From positions 310,001 to 374,000 of the forward strand of contig NZ_WWCN01000004.1 in the NCBI RefSeq assembly GCF_009857445.1: a stretch of 64,000 nucleotides of DNA. Reading direction: 5' to 3'. Below the pieces are notes generated by a model, which was given only the letters and a program-made list of their open reading frames with translations, was not told the origin of the DNA and did not search any database. Origin of the DNA: Duganella flavida (lineage in GTDB: Bacteria; Pseudomonadota; Gammaproteobacteria; Burkholderiales; Burkholderiaceae_D). This document shows positions 9,001 to 17,272 of the stretch, one piece after another. Position 1 is the stretch's first letter. Each line of letters opens with the position of its first letter. Both the position numbers and the translations under genes were made by a program.

Positions 9001-9070
9001 CATGTCCGCATCCTGGAGCAGTGGCCACGACGAAGAGCAATGCGGTACAAGTTAGCAGCCTACGCAGCAT
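6050..9070 (-). CDS. Beta-propeller/Y_Y_Y sensor histidine kinase (HisKA_3)
   Basis: A 1006-residue membrane sensor kinase. It has a signal-like N-terminus (LLTCTALLFVVATAPGCG), about 650 residues of periplasmic Reg_prop propeller repeats (recurring blades such as TPDGWLWLGG, DTDGSLWFAG, DIEGNIWVS), a Y_Y_Y Ig-like domain, and one membrane helix (LGCTVAALMLAWMAYDY). The HisKA_3 domain has phosphoacceptor His800 in RIARTLHDTFLQ, and the HATPase domain has NAFRHSRA and DNGSGF. HisKA_3 kinases pair with NarL-type regulators, matching the regulator at 3203-3880. The ATG at 9070 is chosen for the leader; its ribosome site is weak. Confidence 0.9.
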   Translation of the reverse strand: MLRRLLTCTALLFVVATAPGCGHAAADSVIPLDQYTHTTWRTQEGAPAEIETIAQTPDGWLWLGGRSGLYRFDGVRFELYRSRDQPGLPSMPIACLLALENGDLILSHYGGALSKLHIDGKVDQLMPLDSTYGTANALAADTDGSLWFAGDRGLFHRVGDTWESIGKRQGYTDGAAASVLLDQYGQLWALGKTALFRLNRQRGRFENVRLSLRTSGGALIAGANGELWIADAQRYSKVPATLAGTFAPTPSLKIARSSQGSGHFDQHGNLWSERSNGGLAYLPAAYTASAGSTINPNLGAEKNDQAWLLSGTEVLAVLEDIEGNIWVSTSAGLERFTPNKVSPVKLNGASPFLSMATDVDGHVWASDMKSGKAWRLDGTGKAVGAPSGPYSVISTAADGALLLAGPRSIESRGRSGNTLLQLPRDLSGRATDLHVMGMLDDGKILWVTTRANGLIAWTQGHWLGRDQFNLPKNLHIAVKGGLGQLWLGCTDGSFYLYDNDELRRYAAPAIGMPSGLSAGQDVIAAGELGLAVLRGHAFRLLRAFDPEVLKMITGIMRTADGDYWFNGAKGIVHVRNDDWLRNLEHPEQPLNYELINAADGYAGAAATATRLPSILHSPDGQLWFLTSRGVFRMDPTRFPMETVRAPATIVQLRAGNDRFEPANHMQLPAQAQNLSIDYTALALGRPQQVKFQYRMSGVDQSWVENGTSRTASYANIPPGSHTFMLRTYSIDGVQGDETAVVLEIAPTITQSLQFKLGCTVAALMLAWMAYDYRRKQQLARYEDRKQAQVTERERIARTLHDTFLQSVQATVYSLNAALMGLPADAAARKDLELALDQAQHAVLEGREQVCDLRRNTATSLELAVTKTANQLMAVVTGIKFAIEVHGERLPLQYQVEEEAAEVAGEALRNAFRHSRATKVSLHIAYGRRQFQLTVSDNGSGFTPHLVANGEQQQHWGMTGMRERAARIGGLLQVQSNQGTAIQLTIPARHAYTHILRSWLHRQLRRA

Positions 9071-11009
9071 GTGGGATCTCGGTAGCAACGGCTTGGTTCA
9101 CTCCATTCTATTCAACGGCAGGCTTCCGCTATTGAAGAAAGCTGCTGTTATTCGCTGCCTGGGGGCAGCGGCTCGACGCGCGTAATAGACCGGGCTTGGG
9201 CACAATCTGGTTGTCAATTGCCGTGTTCAAAACTTCCGCTTGGTTATTCGCGGCATGAGCAAAATTGTAGCAATTCGCCGTGCTAAATTGCCTTGTCCAA
9301 TTTGGTATTATTTTGCTGGGCCAATTTGTGGTCGACTGCTGTGAGCAGGGCCGCGATCCGGCGGTGGCGATGCGCTGAGTGGATCCGGCGCCTGGCTCGC
9401 TAATCGCACACATGCTGCGGACACCTGCCCCGTGGGAGCACGTTGATTCCGGTCGACCGGGGGGCAAAGCAGATCAGCGGCCTACTACGATATGGAGGAG
9501 ACTGGCATGAAGACCAGAAGACCGCCAGGCTGGCGGCATGCCCGCTGCCGACGATCACGACTTCACGTCCTTTGCAAAGGCGTGTCTCCAATCGGGAGCT
9601 AAATAGCACACACCGCGCCTTCAAATTTTGCCAGAGCACGTGCGATCCGGCCGCAGATATTTGCTGCCGCAGCTCCAGACCCGGGCGCGCGCCTGCAGGC
9701 GCGCCTTACTATCCTACATCCCGACGCAAGCGCGATACTCGTCCCACCGCAGTCGGCGCGCTGGCGCCAGGACCGCAAGTTTTGCACCGAATTGCTATGA
9801 CTGTCGCTAGGCACGCGTGGCGCGTGGCGCGTGCCGCGCAAGAGGCGCCCGCTGGGCGGAGCCCATATAATTTTAGATGTGGGGGCGAGTCAGCTAGGCC
9901 ATCATAGACGCGGGTTTCCAGTATGAGCACATGGTTAGCTGGTGACGCCGCGTGTGCCGAGGCTGCAAACCCGGGGGGGCCGGCGCCTGTCAGCATGAGG
10001 TCCCACCCCATCGGGCGCGACAGCTTGGGCAGCTGGCCCATGCATCCGCCTCGCTCCCGCAGTAACGTGCGTTTGCGCATGAACCGTATGGGCAGATCAG
10101 CAAGTGCCTGTCGCGCAGATTGGGTCGATGCAGGCTGACCACGTCGCTTATCCGGATCTCCTGTTCCCACTTCAGGACGGTATGGAGATGGCAATGCCGG
10201 CTTCACCGGCGTTGGCGATCGTACCAGGCGCTATCCATAGTGGCGAGCCTGAATCATTTCAATCGAGCCAATGCAGCGCCAGACAAGGCGGAGATGTTGT
10301 CGCCTGGCTCGGCCCGCGACCAGTAGCACCCGTTATGCCTTTGTCGAGATGCCTCGACCTCGCCGATGGTGTGGCCATCGTTTGACGAATGACGACTTGC
10401 CTGAAAGTTGCGCTGCCAGCCAAATTGTTCGGGCGCTGCCCGCGAGTGAAGGCCGTATTCCCCAAGCTGTCGCAGCGGCTGATAGCTATGCTTCTCCTCG
10501 GTACCAGCTGCAGCCCGGCCGACATCTGGGCCGCCTCGAACGGCTTATGCCTGATCCAGCTGAGTACTTGGCCAGCGCAGCGCTTGGCTGTTCTGCGGCT
10601 TCAGAGGGCGCAGGACAGGCTGGCGCTCGCCGGGTGATAAAGGTGCTTCGGGCATCAGGACAGCGCTGCTGCGCTAGGATTAATGGGGCGACATCTGGTT
10701 CCGATGGTGGGGTGGGGGCCGCTGGCCAGAGCGCAAGGGGGTAGCCGATGGCGCGACACTAGCCCTGCTTGAATATAGGATGAATTGGCCGACCGTTGGT
10801 TACTGGCCGATGTCCTGCAAAAACATGACACTGCCCGCTTAAGCAGGGCAGCAGCTGATGATGCAGCTGTGGACTCAGCAGAGATGCTGTGCTGCAGTGG
10901 GAGCGCTGGCGCAGGAAATCACCGCAAGCAGGGGTAGCATGTCGAACTGGGGAAACACTCGCGCCATCCAACAGTGGATGCGTGATTGTCACTACGACTT
11001 CTGCTGAAC
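9071..11009. other. 1.9 kb without an intact gene
   Basis: Neither strand offers a frame with a credible start, ribosome site and family pattern. Short open frames on both strands change frame often and read as decayed coding sequence. Near 9200-9320 variants of the phrase AATTGCCGTG recur. At 10831-10851 there is a hairpin (CTGCCC, nine-base loop, GGGCAG) without a T-run. The only recognisable remnant is a flavoprotein-like segment near 9.9 kb, listed separately. Confidence 0.6.
9850..10011 (-). pseudogene. Possible remnant of an FAD-binding oxidoreductase N-terminus
   Basis: Read leftward from an ATG at 10011, the sequence gives MGWDLMLTGAGPPGFAASA and, a little further on, HVLILE. This follows the order of a flavoprotein Rossmann start: hydrophobic strand, GxGPxG turn, small-residue helix, second strand ending in an acidic residue. 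After about 55 residues the resemblance ends and no further domain follows. I take it as a degraded N-terminal fragment. A chance match is possible. Confidence 0.25.
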
Positions 11010-12014
11010 TCAGGTGGTATGGTCCTGTGAGCTCCGGCGCATATTGGTCGGTGTCGCCCCAAACTTGTCACGCATGGTTCGGATAAAATGCGATTGGTCC
11101 TTGAATCCTGCGCGATGCCCGATTTGTTCGGTAGTAAATTTATTAAATAGCGGCGACTCAAGCATGCGTTGGGCTGCACGTGCCCGTGCTGTAATCAATA
11201 GAGCACCGAAAGCTGCGTCAGACTTTGCCAGCACCCGGTGAAGGGTGCGGGTAGAAACACTCAAGGCTTGTGCGATATCGTCAGCGCACAAGTCGGTTTC
11301 GGCGCACCTCTGCACAATGAGCACCAAAATGCGCTGCGTAAGATCGATCGGCTCACGCATCGGCTCACGCATGGGCAGCTGCTGGAGTTCAAATGCTGTC
11401 AATGCCAGCAACGAGCCAACTTGATCGAGCAAAGCGTTGATCGGGACAGCGGACCGGCCGACCATCGCAGGCCGGAGCAGACCGACAAAAGAGGTTAGCG
11501 AGCGGCCCCAATTGTGATCCGCCCTAATTGGGCGCCCGACCATGTCTGCAGGCACCGGCAACCATCCCCGTAGCCACGCCTCGGTAAAGCGGATGATGGA
11601 TATCTCATGATTATCGGGGAAGCCCATTACGATGTCCGCAGCCGAGTCGAGCAAGATACCTTCGCCAGCGTGAAGGAAAACCGGTTCCGGCCAGCCTATT
11701 GTCCAGCCAGACTGAACATTGACCATCAAACTATATTGCACTGACTCCGGACCGCCGAAGCCGATAGCCGGATGGATTTCCCGGTGCGCACTGCCTGATT
11801 GGCGAATGATCGACAGTGGACCGATATCCAGACGCTCCGTCGCCACCCGAAAGCCGCCGTGCGAGATGGTTTCAATTTGGGGCGCCCTATTGAGGGCGAT
11901 CGCAGTCGCAAATGAGGCGGCCGATGTCTCAGTGGTACTGGTGGCAGGCAAGTCGTCGGTGGACCATCGGTGGACGGTGGCGGCGCGGAACTCTTGCATA
12001 TCGCTAGTCTGCAT
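11010..12014 (-). CDS. AraC-family regulator, paralogue A of three
   Basis: A 334-residue transcription factor with an N-terminal AraC-binding-like sensor domain and a C-terminal double helix-turn-helix. The sensor carries the local signature IIRQSGSAHR and a later AEGILLDS-type strand (GEGILLDSAADI). The DNA-binding part contains LCADDIAQALSVSTRTLHRV and IGHRAGFKDQSHFIRTMRDK, with the family-typical end FGATPTNMRR. Translation from the ATG at 12014 is supported by GGAAGGAGGG. It is divergent from paralogue B across about 250 bp, an arrangement that allows mutual or shared control. Confidence 0.88.
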   Translation of the reverse strand: MQTSDMQEFRAATVHRWSTDDLPATSTTETSAASFATAIALNRAPQIETISHGGFRVATERLDIGPLSIIRQSGSAHREIHPAIGFGGPESVQYSLMVNVQSGWTIGWPEPVFLHAGEGILLDSAADIVMGFPDNHEISIIRFTEAWLRGWLPVPADMVGRPIRADHNWGRSLTSFVGLLRPAMVGRSAVPINALLDQVGSLLALTAFELQQLPMREPMREPIDLTQRILVLIVQRCAETDLCADDIAQALSVSTRTLHRVLAKSDAAFGALLITARARAAQRMLESPLFNKFTTEQIGHRAGFKDQSHFIRTMRDKFGATPTNMRRSSQDHTT

Positions 12015-12267
12015 CGCTCCCTCCTTCCGTGCAATCAAGCGACTATGTGATGTACCCATCATAACGCCTTTACTCGTGTGCCCAGCAATCGTCGTTGCTA
12101 TTTCACACCGAATCGCGCGTTAAAACGCCTGGCTGGCGCGCAACGGCTACAATCGAGGCAGAGGTGGCACAGTCATCATAGTCGGCCAGGAAGATCTGAA
12201 CGATACTTATGACCAAATATGCGCGTAAACTGGCCTTCGCGGGCGGTGGTGGCGCCGGGGAGCAAGT

Positions 12268-13260
12268 ATGAGCGCATCGTTATCCGTAATGAACTGGTCA
12301 ACCAACGATGTCCAGCCGCAGCAGCGTCTTGACTACTATGCGGATGCACTCAGCTCCTCGATCGTGCCACTGCAGCTTGAACGGCCGCCGAGTACTGAGT
12401 TTGCCGCCCATCTGGAGCTCATGGAACTTGGCGGGCTTTCGTTTCTGCGCCAGCAGGGTAGTGCGCACCGCTGCTATACCGACTCCGGTGATTTGGCCCG
12501 TAGTACCGCGCACCACTTCCACCTCATCCTTAACAGCCGCACCGATTGGACTATCGATCACCGCGGCCGCAGCCGGGTTGCGCGCGGCGAGGCCATTTTC
12601 GTCGATTCGCAGTACGTCGTCGATATCGCTAGTCCCTCCGACTACGACTACAAACACATCAAGTTCGCCGAGAGCTGGGTCCGCCAGTGGCTACCATCGC
12701 CGTCGGCGCTTGCCGGCTTCAAGGTGCGTTCCACTGCGGGCTGGGGGCAAGCACTGAATGCCTATGCGAGCGCGCTGACTCCGCAGTTTCTGGCGAGCTC
12801 GCCACTGCCACTGTCGATGCTGGTGGACCACCTTGGCGCATTACTGGCACTGACTGCCCAGGAGTTGAGCAGTCCGCAGCCTGAGCCGCGTAAGATATCG
12901 CCCGGACCGATCGAACGGATCAAGGATGTCATGCAGCAGCAGTGCTGCTCGCCATCGCTGACCGCAGCAGATATCGCTGCGTGCGTGAATATGCCTTTGC
13001 GGTCATTTCATCGTTGCTTCACCCGTGTGGGAACGACGTTCGGCGCGACGTTGACGACCATGCGTTACACCCAGGCGCTTGCTATGTTGCGCAGTGCCTT
13101 GTGCAAGCGGTTGACGATGGTTGAAATCGCAACCCGTGCAGGATTTTGCGATGCGTCACATCTGAGCTCAGTGGTGCGGGCCCGCAGTGGCCTCACGCCG
13201 ACCCAGATCCGCCGCGCGGCGCTGCGTGACGTCGTGCTGCAGGAGGACCTGGCATGCTGA
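12268..13260 (+). CDS. AraC-family regulator, paralogue B
   Basis: A 330-residue regulator of the same type as its neighbours. The sensor domain has FLRQQGSAHRCY and HHFHLILN; the C-terminal HTH pair has LTAADIAACVNMPLRSFHR and IATRAGFCDASHLSSVV, ending GLTPTQIRRA. The start is an ATG preceded by GGGGAG. Its last codons overlap the start of paralogue C by seven bases (ATGCTGA), so B and C are translationally coupled. The target genes are unknown; the adjacent hydrolase is a candidate. Confidence 0.88.
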   Translation: MSASLSVMNWSTNDVQPQQRLDYYADALSSSIVPLQLERPPSTEFAAHLELMELGGLSFLRQQGSAHRCYTDSGDLARSTAHHFHLILNSRTDWTIDHRGRSRVARGEAIFVDSQYVVDIASPSDYDYKHIKFAESWVRQWLPSPSALAGFKVRSTAGWGQALNAYASALTPQFLASSPLPLSMLVDHLGALLALTAQELSSPQPEPRKISPGPIERIKDVMQQQCCSPSLTAADIAACVNMPLRSFHRCFTRVGTTFGATLTTMRYTQALAMLRSALCKRLTMVEIATRAGFCDASHLSSVVRARSGLTPTQIRRAALRDVVLQEDLAC

Positions 13261-14195
13261 CTCCGGACAAATCGCCTGTCGTTACGCATTGGTCAACTGA
13301 CACGCTGGCGCCGGAAGACCGGTGGGCGGGCCTGGTTGACGAATTGGGAAAAGCCATCGTTCCGTTAAATGTTGCGATCGATAAAGAGCGGGATTTTCAT
13401 TTTCATATGTCGGCCGCAGAGTTGTCCGGCGGTTTTTCCGTGCTCCGCCAGTCCGGTTCGGCGCATCGTTCATACCGCGGGCGGCTGGAACTGGCGCGCA
13501 GTGGGGCCCATACCTTCCATTTCATGATCAACCTGTCGTCAGCCTGGACACTCGAGCATGCTGGCCCCCTTTGTTTGAAGGCTGGTGAGGGCGTTTTGAC
13601 CGATTCCAACTTTGCCCACGACCTGAATCTGCCGTCCCGGTTTGAAATGGTGCACCTCAAGATGAGTGAAGCCTGGGTGCGCCGGTGGTTGGCCGCGCCA
13701 GAAGACATCGTTGGCAAACGGATCGCGCTGGACCAAGGGTTCGGCCGTTCCCTCAATTTGTATGCGGCACAGTTATCACCCGAGATGGCGGTCCGTGCGC
13801 CACTTCATTACGGGCTGTTGGCGGATCAATTTGGGGCGCTGCTCGCCATGGTCGCCGCAGAAAAAAACCAGCCTTGCCGCCACCAGTTAGGCCACCTGCG
13901 AGGTTTCCGCGACCAGGTTCTTGTCTGCATGCAGCAGCGCATTTCAGAGCCCATGCTGAATGTGTGCGACATCGCGTACGAGCTCAATGTGAGCAGTGAG
14001 GCGGTGCTTGATGCACTGACGGCATGTGGTCAAACGTTCACCGGCGCCCTCAATCGGATGCGGACAGAGGTTGGGCTGAGAATGCTGCGGTCTCCATCGT
14101 TCAGTAGCTTGTCGTACGGAGACATTGCCCAGCGTGCGGGGTTCTCTGATGTATTTGCTTTGCAACGCGCAGTAGGTTCCATCCCATCTAATTGA
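13254..14195 (+). CDS. AraC-family regulator, paralogue C with a shortened second HTH
   Basis: A 313-residue protein that keeps the shared sensor signature VLRQSGSAHRSY and THTFHFMIN. The DNA-binding region has diverged: the first HTH is VCDIAYELNVSSEAVLDAL, and the second breaks off after AGFSDVFALQRAVGSIPSN without the usual phenylalanine-rich recognition helix and the TPxxxR end. It is about ten residues shorter than B at the C-terminus. It may bind DNA poorly and act as a sensor or modulator of its coupled partner B. The overlap with B's stop codon sets the start. Confidence 0.82.
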   Translation: MLTPDKSPVVTHWSTDTLAPEDRWAGLVDELGKAIVPLNVAIDKERDFHFHMSAAELSGGFSVLRQSGSAHRSYRGRLELARSGAHTFHFMINLSSAWTLEHAGPLCLKAGEGVLTDSNFAHDLNLPSRFEMVHLKMSEAWVRRWLAAPEDIVGKRIALDQGFGRSLNLYAAQLSPEMAVRAPLHYGLLADQFGALLAMVAAEKNQPCRHQLGHLRGFRDQVLVCMQQRISEPMLNVCDIAYELNVSSEAVLDALTACGQTFTGALNRMRTEVGLRMLRSPSFSSLSYGDIAQRAGFSDVFALQRAVGSIPSN

Positions 14196-14253
14196 TACTA
14201 GTTGTGGATGAATCCTACTATTCATGCCCAATCGTTCACCGTAATCTGAACGG

Positions 14254-14994
14254 ATGAATACACATATTTTGAGCGGGGGCACGGTGCCGACCGTCGTCTT
14301 TGTGCATGGCGCTTGGGAAGACGCTTCATGCTGGCTGGAGGTAACGGCGCGTCTCCATCTGGATGGTGTGCGCGTGGTTGCCGCCCAGTGCTCCTTGGTT
14401 TCGCTCCAGGACGACGTCGATGCAGTATGCCGCATCGTGTCAAATGAAGATGGGCCGGTTATTTTGGTAGGGCACGGGTGGGGCGGCACCGTGATCACGG
14501 TGGCAGGCGAGGCTGAGCGGGTTATCGGTCTGGTGTATATTGCTGCGTCAGCGCCAGAGGTAGGGCAATCGACAGCGGAATCACTGAGTGGCGTCTGGCC
14601 CTTCGCATATTGGCCCCTTCTCAAACGCGATAGTGGCGGCTTTCTTTGGTTTCCGCAGGCGCTTATGCCCAGGTGGTTTGCCCCAGACCTGCCGCCAGCA
14701 AGTGCCGCGCTACTGGCCGTAGTGCAGCGGCCGATACATGTTGATGCCTATGATGCCAAAGTGCCCGCAGCCTCATGGCATCAGAAGCCGACGTGGTATT
14801 TGGTCACAGAGCAGGATAGACTGATGCCAGCGTCTGAGCAGCACGCGACATCCCTGCGCATCGGTGCCCAGACCGAGTGTGTGAGTGGGGGCCACGTGCC
14901 ATTTCTGTCGCACGTCACTGAAACCACGGCGTTTATCCGACGCGTGATGGTTGATTGCATGCGCTCTGGCAGCTGGTCGAAAATTCAGCGGTAG
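14254..14994 (+). CDS. Alpha/beta-hydrolase-fold protein lacking the nucleophile Ser
   Basis: A 246-residue cytoplasmic alpha/beta hydrolase of the esterase-like type: oxyanion region VVFVHGAWEDASCW, elbow at 73-78, acid Asp188 (TEQDRLMP) and base His214 (SGGHVPFLS). The nucleophile elbow reads GHGWGG, so the catalytic Ser is Gly75, encoded by GGG. The other two triad members remain. It may have lost hydrolase activity or have taken on a binding role. It follows the AraC pair by 58 bp without a strong ribosome site, and its 3' end overlaps the opposing regulator gene by ten bases. Confidence 0.82.
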   Translation: MNTHILSGGTVPTVVFVHGAWEDASCWLEVTARLHLDGVRVVAAQCSLVSLQDDVDAVCRIVSNEDGPVILVGHGWGGTVITVAGEAERVIGLVYIAASAPEVGQSTAESLSGVWPFAYWPLLKRDSGGFLWFPQALMPRWFAPDLPPASAALLAVVQRPIHVDAYDAKVPAASWHQKPTWYLVTEQDRLMPASEQHATSLRIGAQTECVSGGHVPFLSHVTETTAFIRRVMVDCMRSGSWSKIQR

Positions 14995-15749
14995 CGCCGC
15001 CGGTAGGCTCTCGGCGTCTCGCCATGCTGCTGCGAAAACATGCGTGTGAAATGGCTTTGATCGCAAAAGCCTAGCTCAAGTGCTATCTGGGCAAAGGGCC
15101 AGTTAGTCTCACTCACCAGGGCCAATGCGCGGTCCAGGCGGCACTGCATGACAAAGCGGCATGGAGAGACACCGACGCTTTGCGTGAATGCACGGGCGAA
15201 ATGGCATTCAGAGAGACGGGCAACTCTGGCGAGATCCGCCAGCTCAATCCGCTCGGTCAGGCCACCCATGATATATTCCCGCACCTTTCTCAGGACACTG
15301 GGTGCCAGCCCGCCACGGGCATCAATGTTGCCCCTACGGGGCGGTGCAGGCAGCAAAGCGAGGAGGGACAGTTGATGAAGGGTATTGATCAACTGATCGG
15401 GAGACGAGCGGATCGGAATGCTGGCGTCGACTTTTCTAGAGACGGTTAGCTGTGCAGCACTGTCCGCCTCGGTCAGTAGGAGCATGCGGTGCTGGCGGGC
15501 GCCCGCGCCATACTCGGCAGAGCGGATTGCCTTCGCCAGCATGGATGCATCCCCCACAATAATGGTTGCCGTTGCCGGGTCGAGTAGGGGAATGTGGCCT
15601 GCTAGTCCATCCCAGCTGCGGACTTCCCAGCCTCCGACATCTTTCAGCATGGAGATGATACCTGCGCCAAATAGCAATGCGCTGTGCGCAACGATGATGC
15701 AGGCTTTGCTGTGCATTTTGTGATTGATGGCATGGATGTCGCTGAACAT
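14985..15749 (-). CDS. AraC-family regulator with receiver-like N-terminus
   Basis: A 254-residue protein. The C-terminal 100 residues are a clear AraC double HTH: RIELADLARVARLSECHFAR and FAQIALELGFCDQSHFTRMF, ending GETPRAYRRRYR. The N-terminal part (ACIIVAHSALLFGAGIISML onward) has alternating strands and helices that recall a response-regulator receiver, but I see no clear phosphoacceptor Asp pocket. Unlike the three AraC paralogues nearby it has no RQSGSAHR-type sensor. AGGAGG precedes the ATG at 15749. Its last bases overlap the end of the convergent hydrolase gene. Confidence 0.85.
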   Translation of the reverse strand: MFSDIHAINHKMHSKACIIVAHSALLFGAGIISMLKDVGGWEVRSWDGLAGHIPLLDPATATIIVGDASMLAKAIRSAEYGAGARQHRMLLLTEADSAAQLTVSRKVDASIPIRSSPDQLINTLHQLSLLALLPAPPRRGNIDARGGLAPSVLRKVREYIMGGLTERIELADLARVARLSECHFARAFTQSVGVSPCRFVMQCRLDRALALVSETNWPFAQIALELGFCDQSHFTRMFSQQHGETPRAYRRRYR

Positions 15750-16192
15750 GATCTGCCTCCTGTAGTCTTAGCTTTTATTGTGCCACCGACCTCTGCAAGA
15801 TAATTTTGTTAAAGCGCCAGCGATTGTTCCTTAATTCGTCTGTATATGACAAACCCGGGAGGAACTCATGTTTGGTTCCCAACGTGAAGCCCGCAGTCCA
15901 ACGCAATGACCATGTTATCGAGCGGCTGATCATGCACTTCGAAAGCGCAAGATCTTACTCATGAGGCGTACGAATAACTGCAGCATTTGCCTTCGATGCG
16001 AACACACGCGGCCCGAAACTGTTGGGGCCGCATTGGATAAAAAAGAGGGCGCCAATTTTAGCGCCACCAGGCCGGGCTAAGATAGGAGAGGGTCAGGCGG
16101 CTGTGCGTCGCCATCTAGGACCAGCCACGTTTCCCCTGGCTAGACCTGTCATCTTATCGAAGCAACTGAACAGTTCAACACGATTTGAGATT
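15750..16192. other. Intergenic region with no supported gene
   Basis: This stretch holds the promoter side of the leftward AraC gene. A 13-codon frame at 15868-15909 follows a good GGGAGGAA site but is too short to support. At about 16049-16067 GGCGC and GCGCC flank an AT-rich loop and could form a hairpin. No larger frame with a start and ribosome site is visible. Confidence 0.5.
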
Positions 16193-16660
16193 ATGCGAAA
16201 GTCGAAACGTTCGAAAGGCTGCTGTCCAAGGTGCGGATTCAAGCCATCCGCTAGCAGTGAAAGCAGTCTGGGGATTTGCCCAGGGTGTGGCAGAGTGAAA
16301 TCTCTCTATGTCTTTGCCGCATGTGTAATGGGCTTGTGTGGCCTCTCTTTCATCGGAACTGGTGGCGACATCATCGTAACAAGACACGCTGACCCGATAC
16401 AAAAGTCACCTGGCCACGCTGCCGGGGAGAGCAACACGCTACCTCTCTCCTTAGAATTTGCACCTGACTTGCGTTATCAGTTCGAAACTTCTTCAGACTT
16501 GTCGCACGCCGGAGGTCTGCGCGTCACTGACGTCGACCACCGTGACGGGCAAGCGGAGCGTACCGTCATCGTGCCGCCTAAAAGCAGTGTCTGCGTCGAG
16601 GGCATATGCTCTGCTCCAAAAGAAGTAGCGTTAAAATCTCAGGCGCATTTGCCACGATGA
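16193..16660 (+). CDS. Unknown small protein with zinc ribbon and one membrane helix
   Basis: About 155 residues from an ATG at 16193; the ribosome site is weak (TTGAGA). The N-terminus has two CxxC knuckles, CCPRC and GICPGC, about 20 residues apart, which look like a zinc ribbon. A membrane segment follows (SLYVFAACVMGLCGLSFIG), then a polar, presumably periplasmic tail with two cysteines (SVCVEGIC). This layout is seen in small bacterial membrane proteins that start with a zinc ribbon. No function can be assigned. The frame upstream of 16193 is less protein-like. Confidence 0.45.
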   Translation: MRKSKRSKGCCPRCGFKPSASSESSLGICPGCGRVKSLYVFAACVMGLCGLSFIGTGGDIIVTRHADPIQKSPGHAAGESNTLPLSLEFAPDLRYQFETSSDLSHAGGLRVTDVDHRDGQAERTVIVPPKSSVCVEGICSAPKEVALKSQAHLPR

Positions 16661-16670
16661 GATGCTGCCG

Positions 16671-17075
16671 TTATTGCCGCGTGGGTGAGTTTGTAGTCAC
16701 GCAGGGTTGTTTGTTTGATTGTTTGTGACTCCGAGCGAACTTGTTGACTTGCTGGCCGAACTGGTCCAGCGCAATGCTAGCCTTGGCGCCGCGAGCTTGC
16801 GTATGCGGCGCCCTTGCTGTTCCTGCCTCGAATCCCAACTTCTCCAATTTGGCGTGGATGGTTGCCGCGTACGCAGTTGCTTGCACCATCGCCTCGCCCG
16901 CGCCTTGCGGGTGGCCGCAGCTTGCAAAGCGTACTCATCGACGACGCGCTGCTAGCGCGCCTGGACGCGGGCTGGCTCTTGGATCTTCCAGTGCAGAGAG
17001 CCCCGGGCGGTGTTTGGCGACTTGCCGAGGCGCCTAGCTATTCCTCTATAGAACTGTCTCGCATGTGCCAGCGTC
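16671..17075 (-). pseudogene. Broken gene remnant with a stop and a frameshift
   Basis: Read leftward, a protein-like frame gives ARQFYRGIARRLGKSPNTAR and HWKIQEPARVQAR, then an in-frame TAG at 16954-16952, then VDEYALQAAATRKA. Near 16900 the sensible frame shifts to GEAMVQATAYAATIHAKLEK and LDQFGQQVNKFARSHKQ, ending at 16671. Joined, these pieces form a plausible basic, helical protein. The HTH-like IARRLGKSPNTAR could suggest a DNA-binding or transposase-type origin, but I do not recognise the family. No start codon with a ribosome site is seen. Confidence 0.3.
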
Positions 17076-17272
17076 GAGTAATGCCCAGTCAATCCGCGTT
17101 GAATACACCCATTCCCCGCTCAGTGTCGTGAGCATGATTGTGTCCCAACCGTGGGGCAGATTCGTTTGCAAGGTAGGTGGCTAAGCGGGGAAGATTTTAC
17201 CGAAATTAATAATCTCGCCATGCCGAGCGTTCTGATAATTTAGATTGCAGGTGGGATTATTCGCTTTCACTG

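Noticed and set aside
9443..10744. Several overlapping frames of 70-165 codons
   Set aside because: None has a coherent start, ribosome site or family signature; the composition is that of non-coding GC-rich DNA, apart from the short flavoprotein-like segment noted.
10831..10851. Hairpin CTGCCC/GGGCAG as a terminator
   Set aside because: No T-run and no gene ends nearby on either strand.
15868..15909. 13-codon frame with a good ribosome site
   Set aside because: Too short, with no adjacent gene it could lead into and no pattern of an attenuator peptide.
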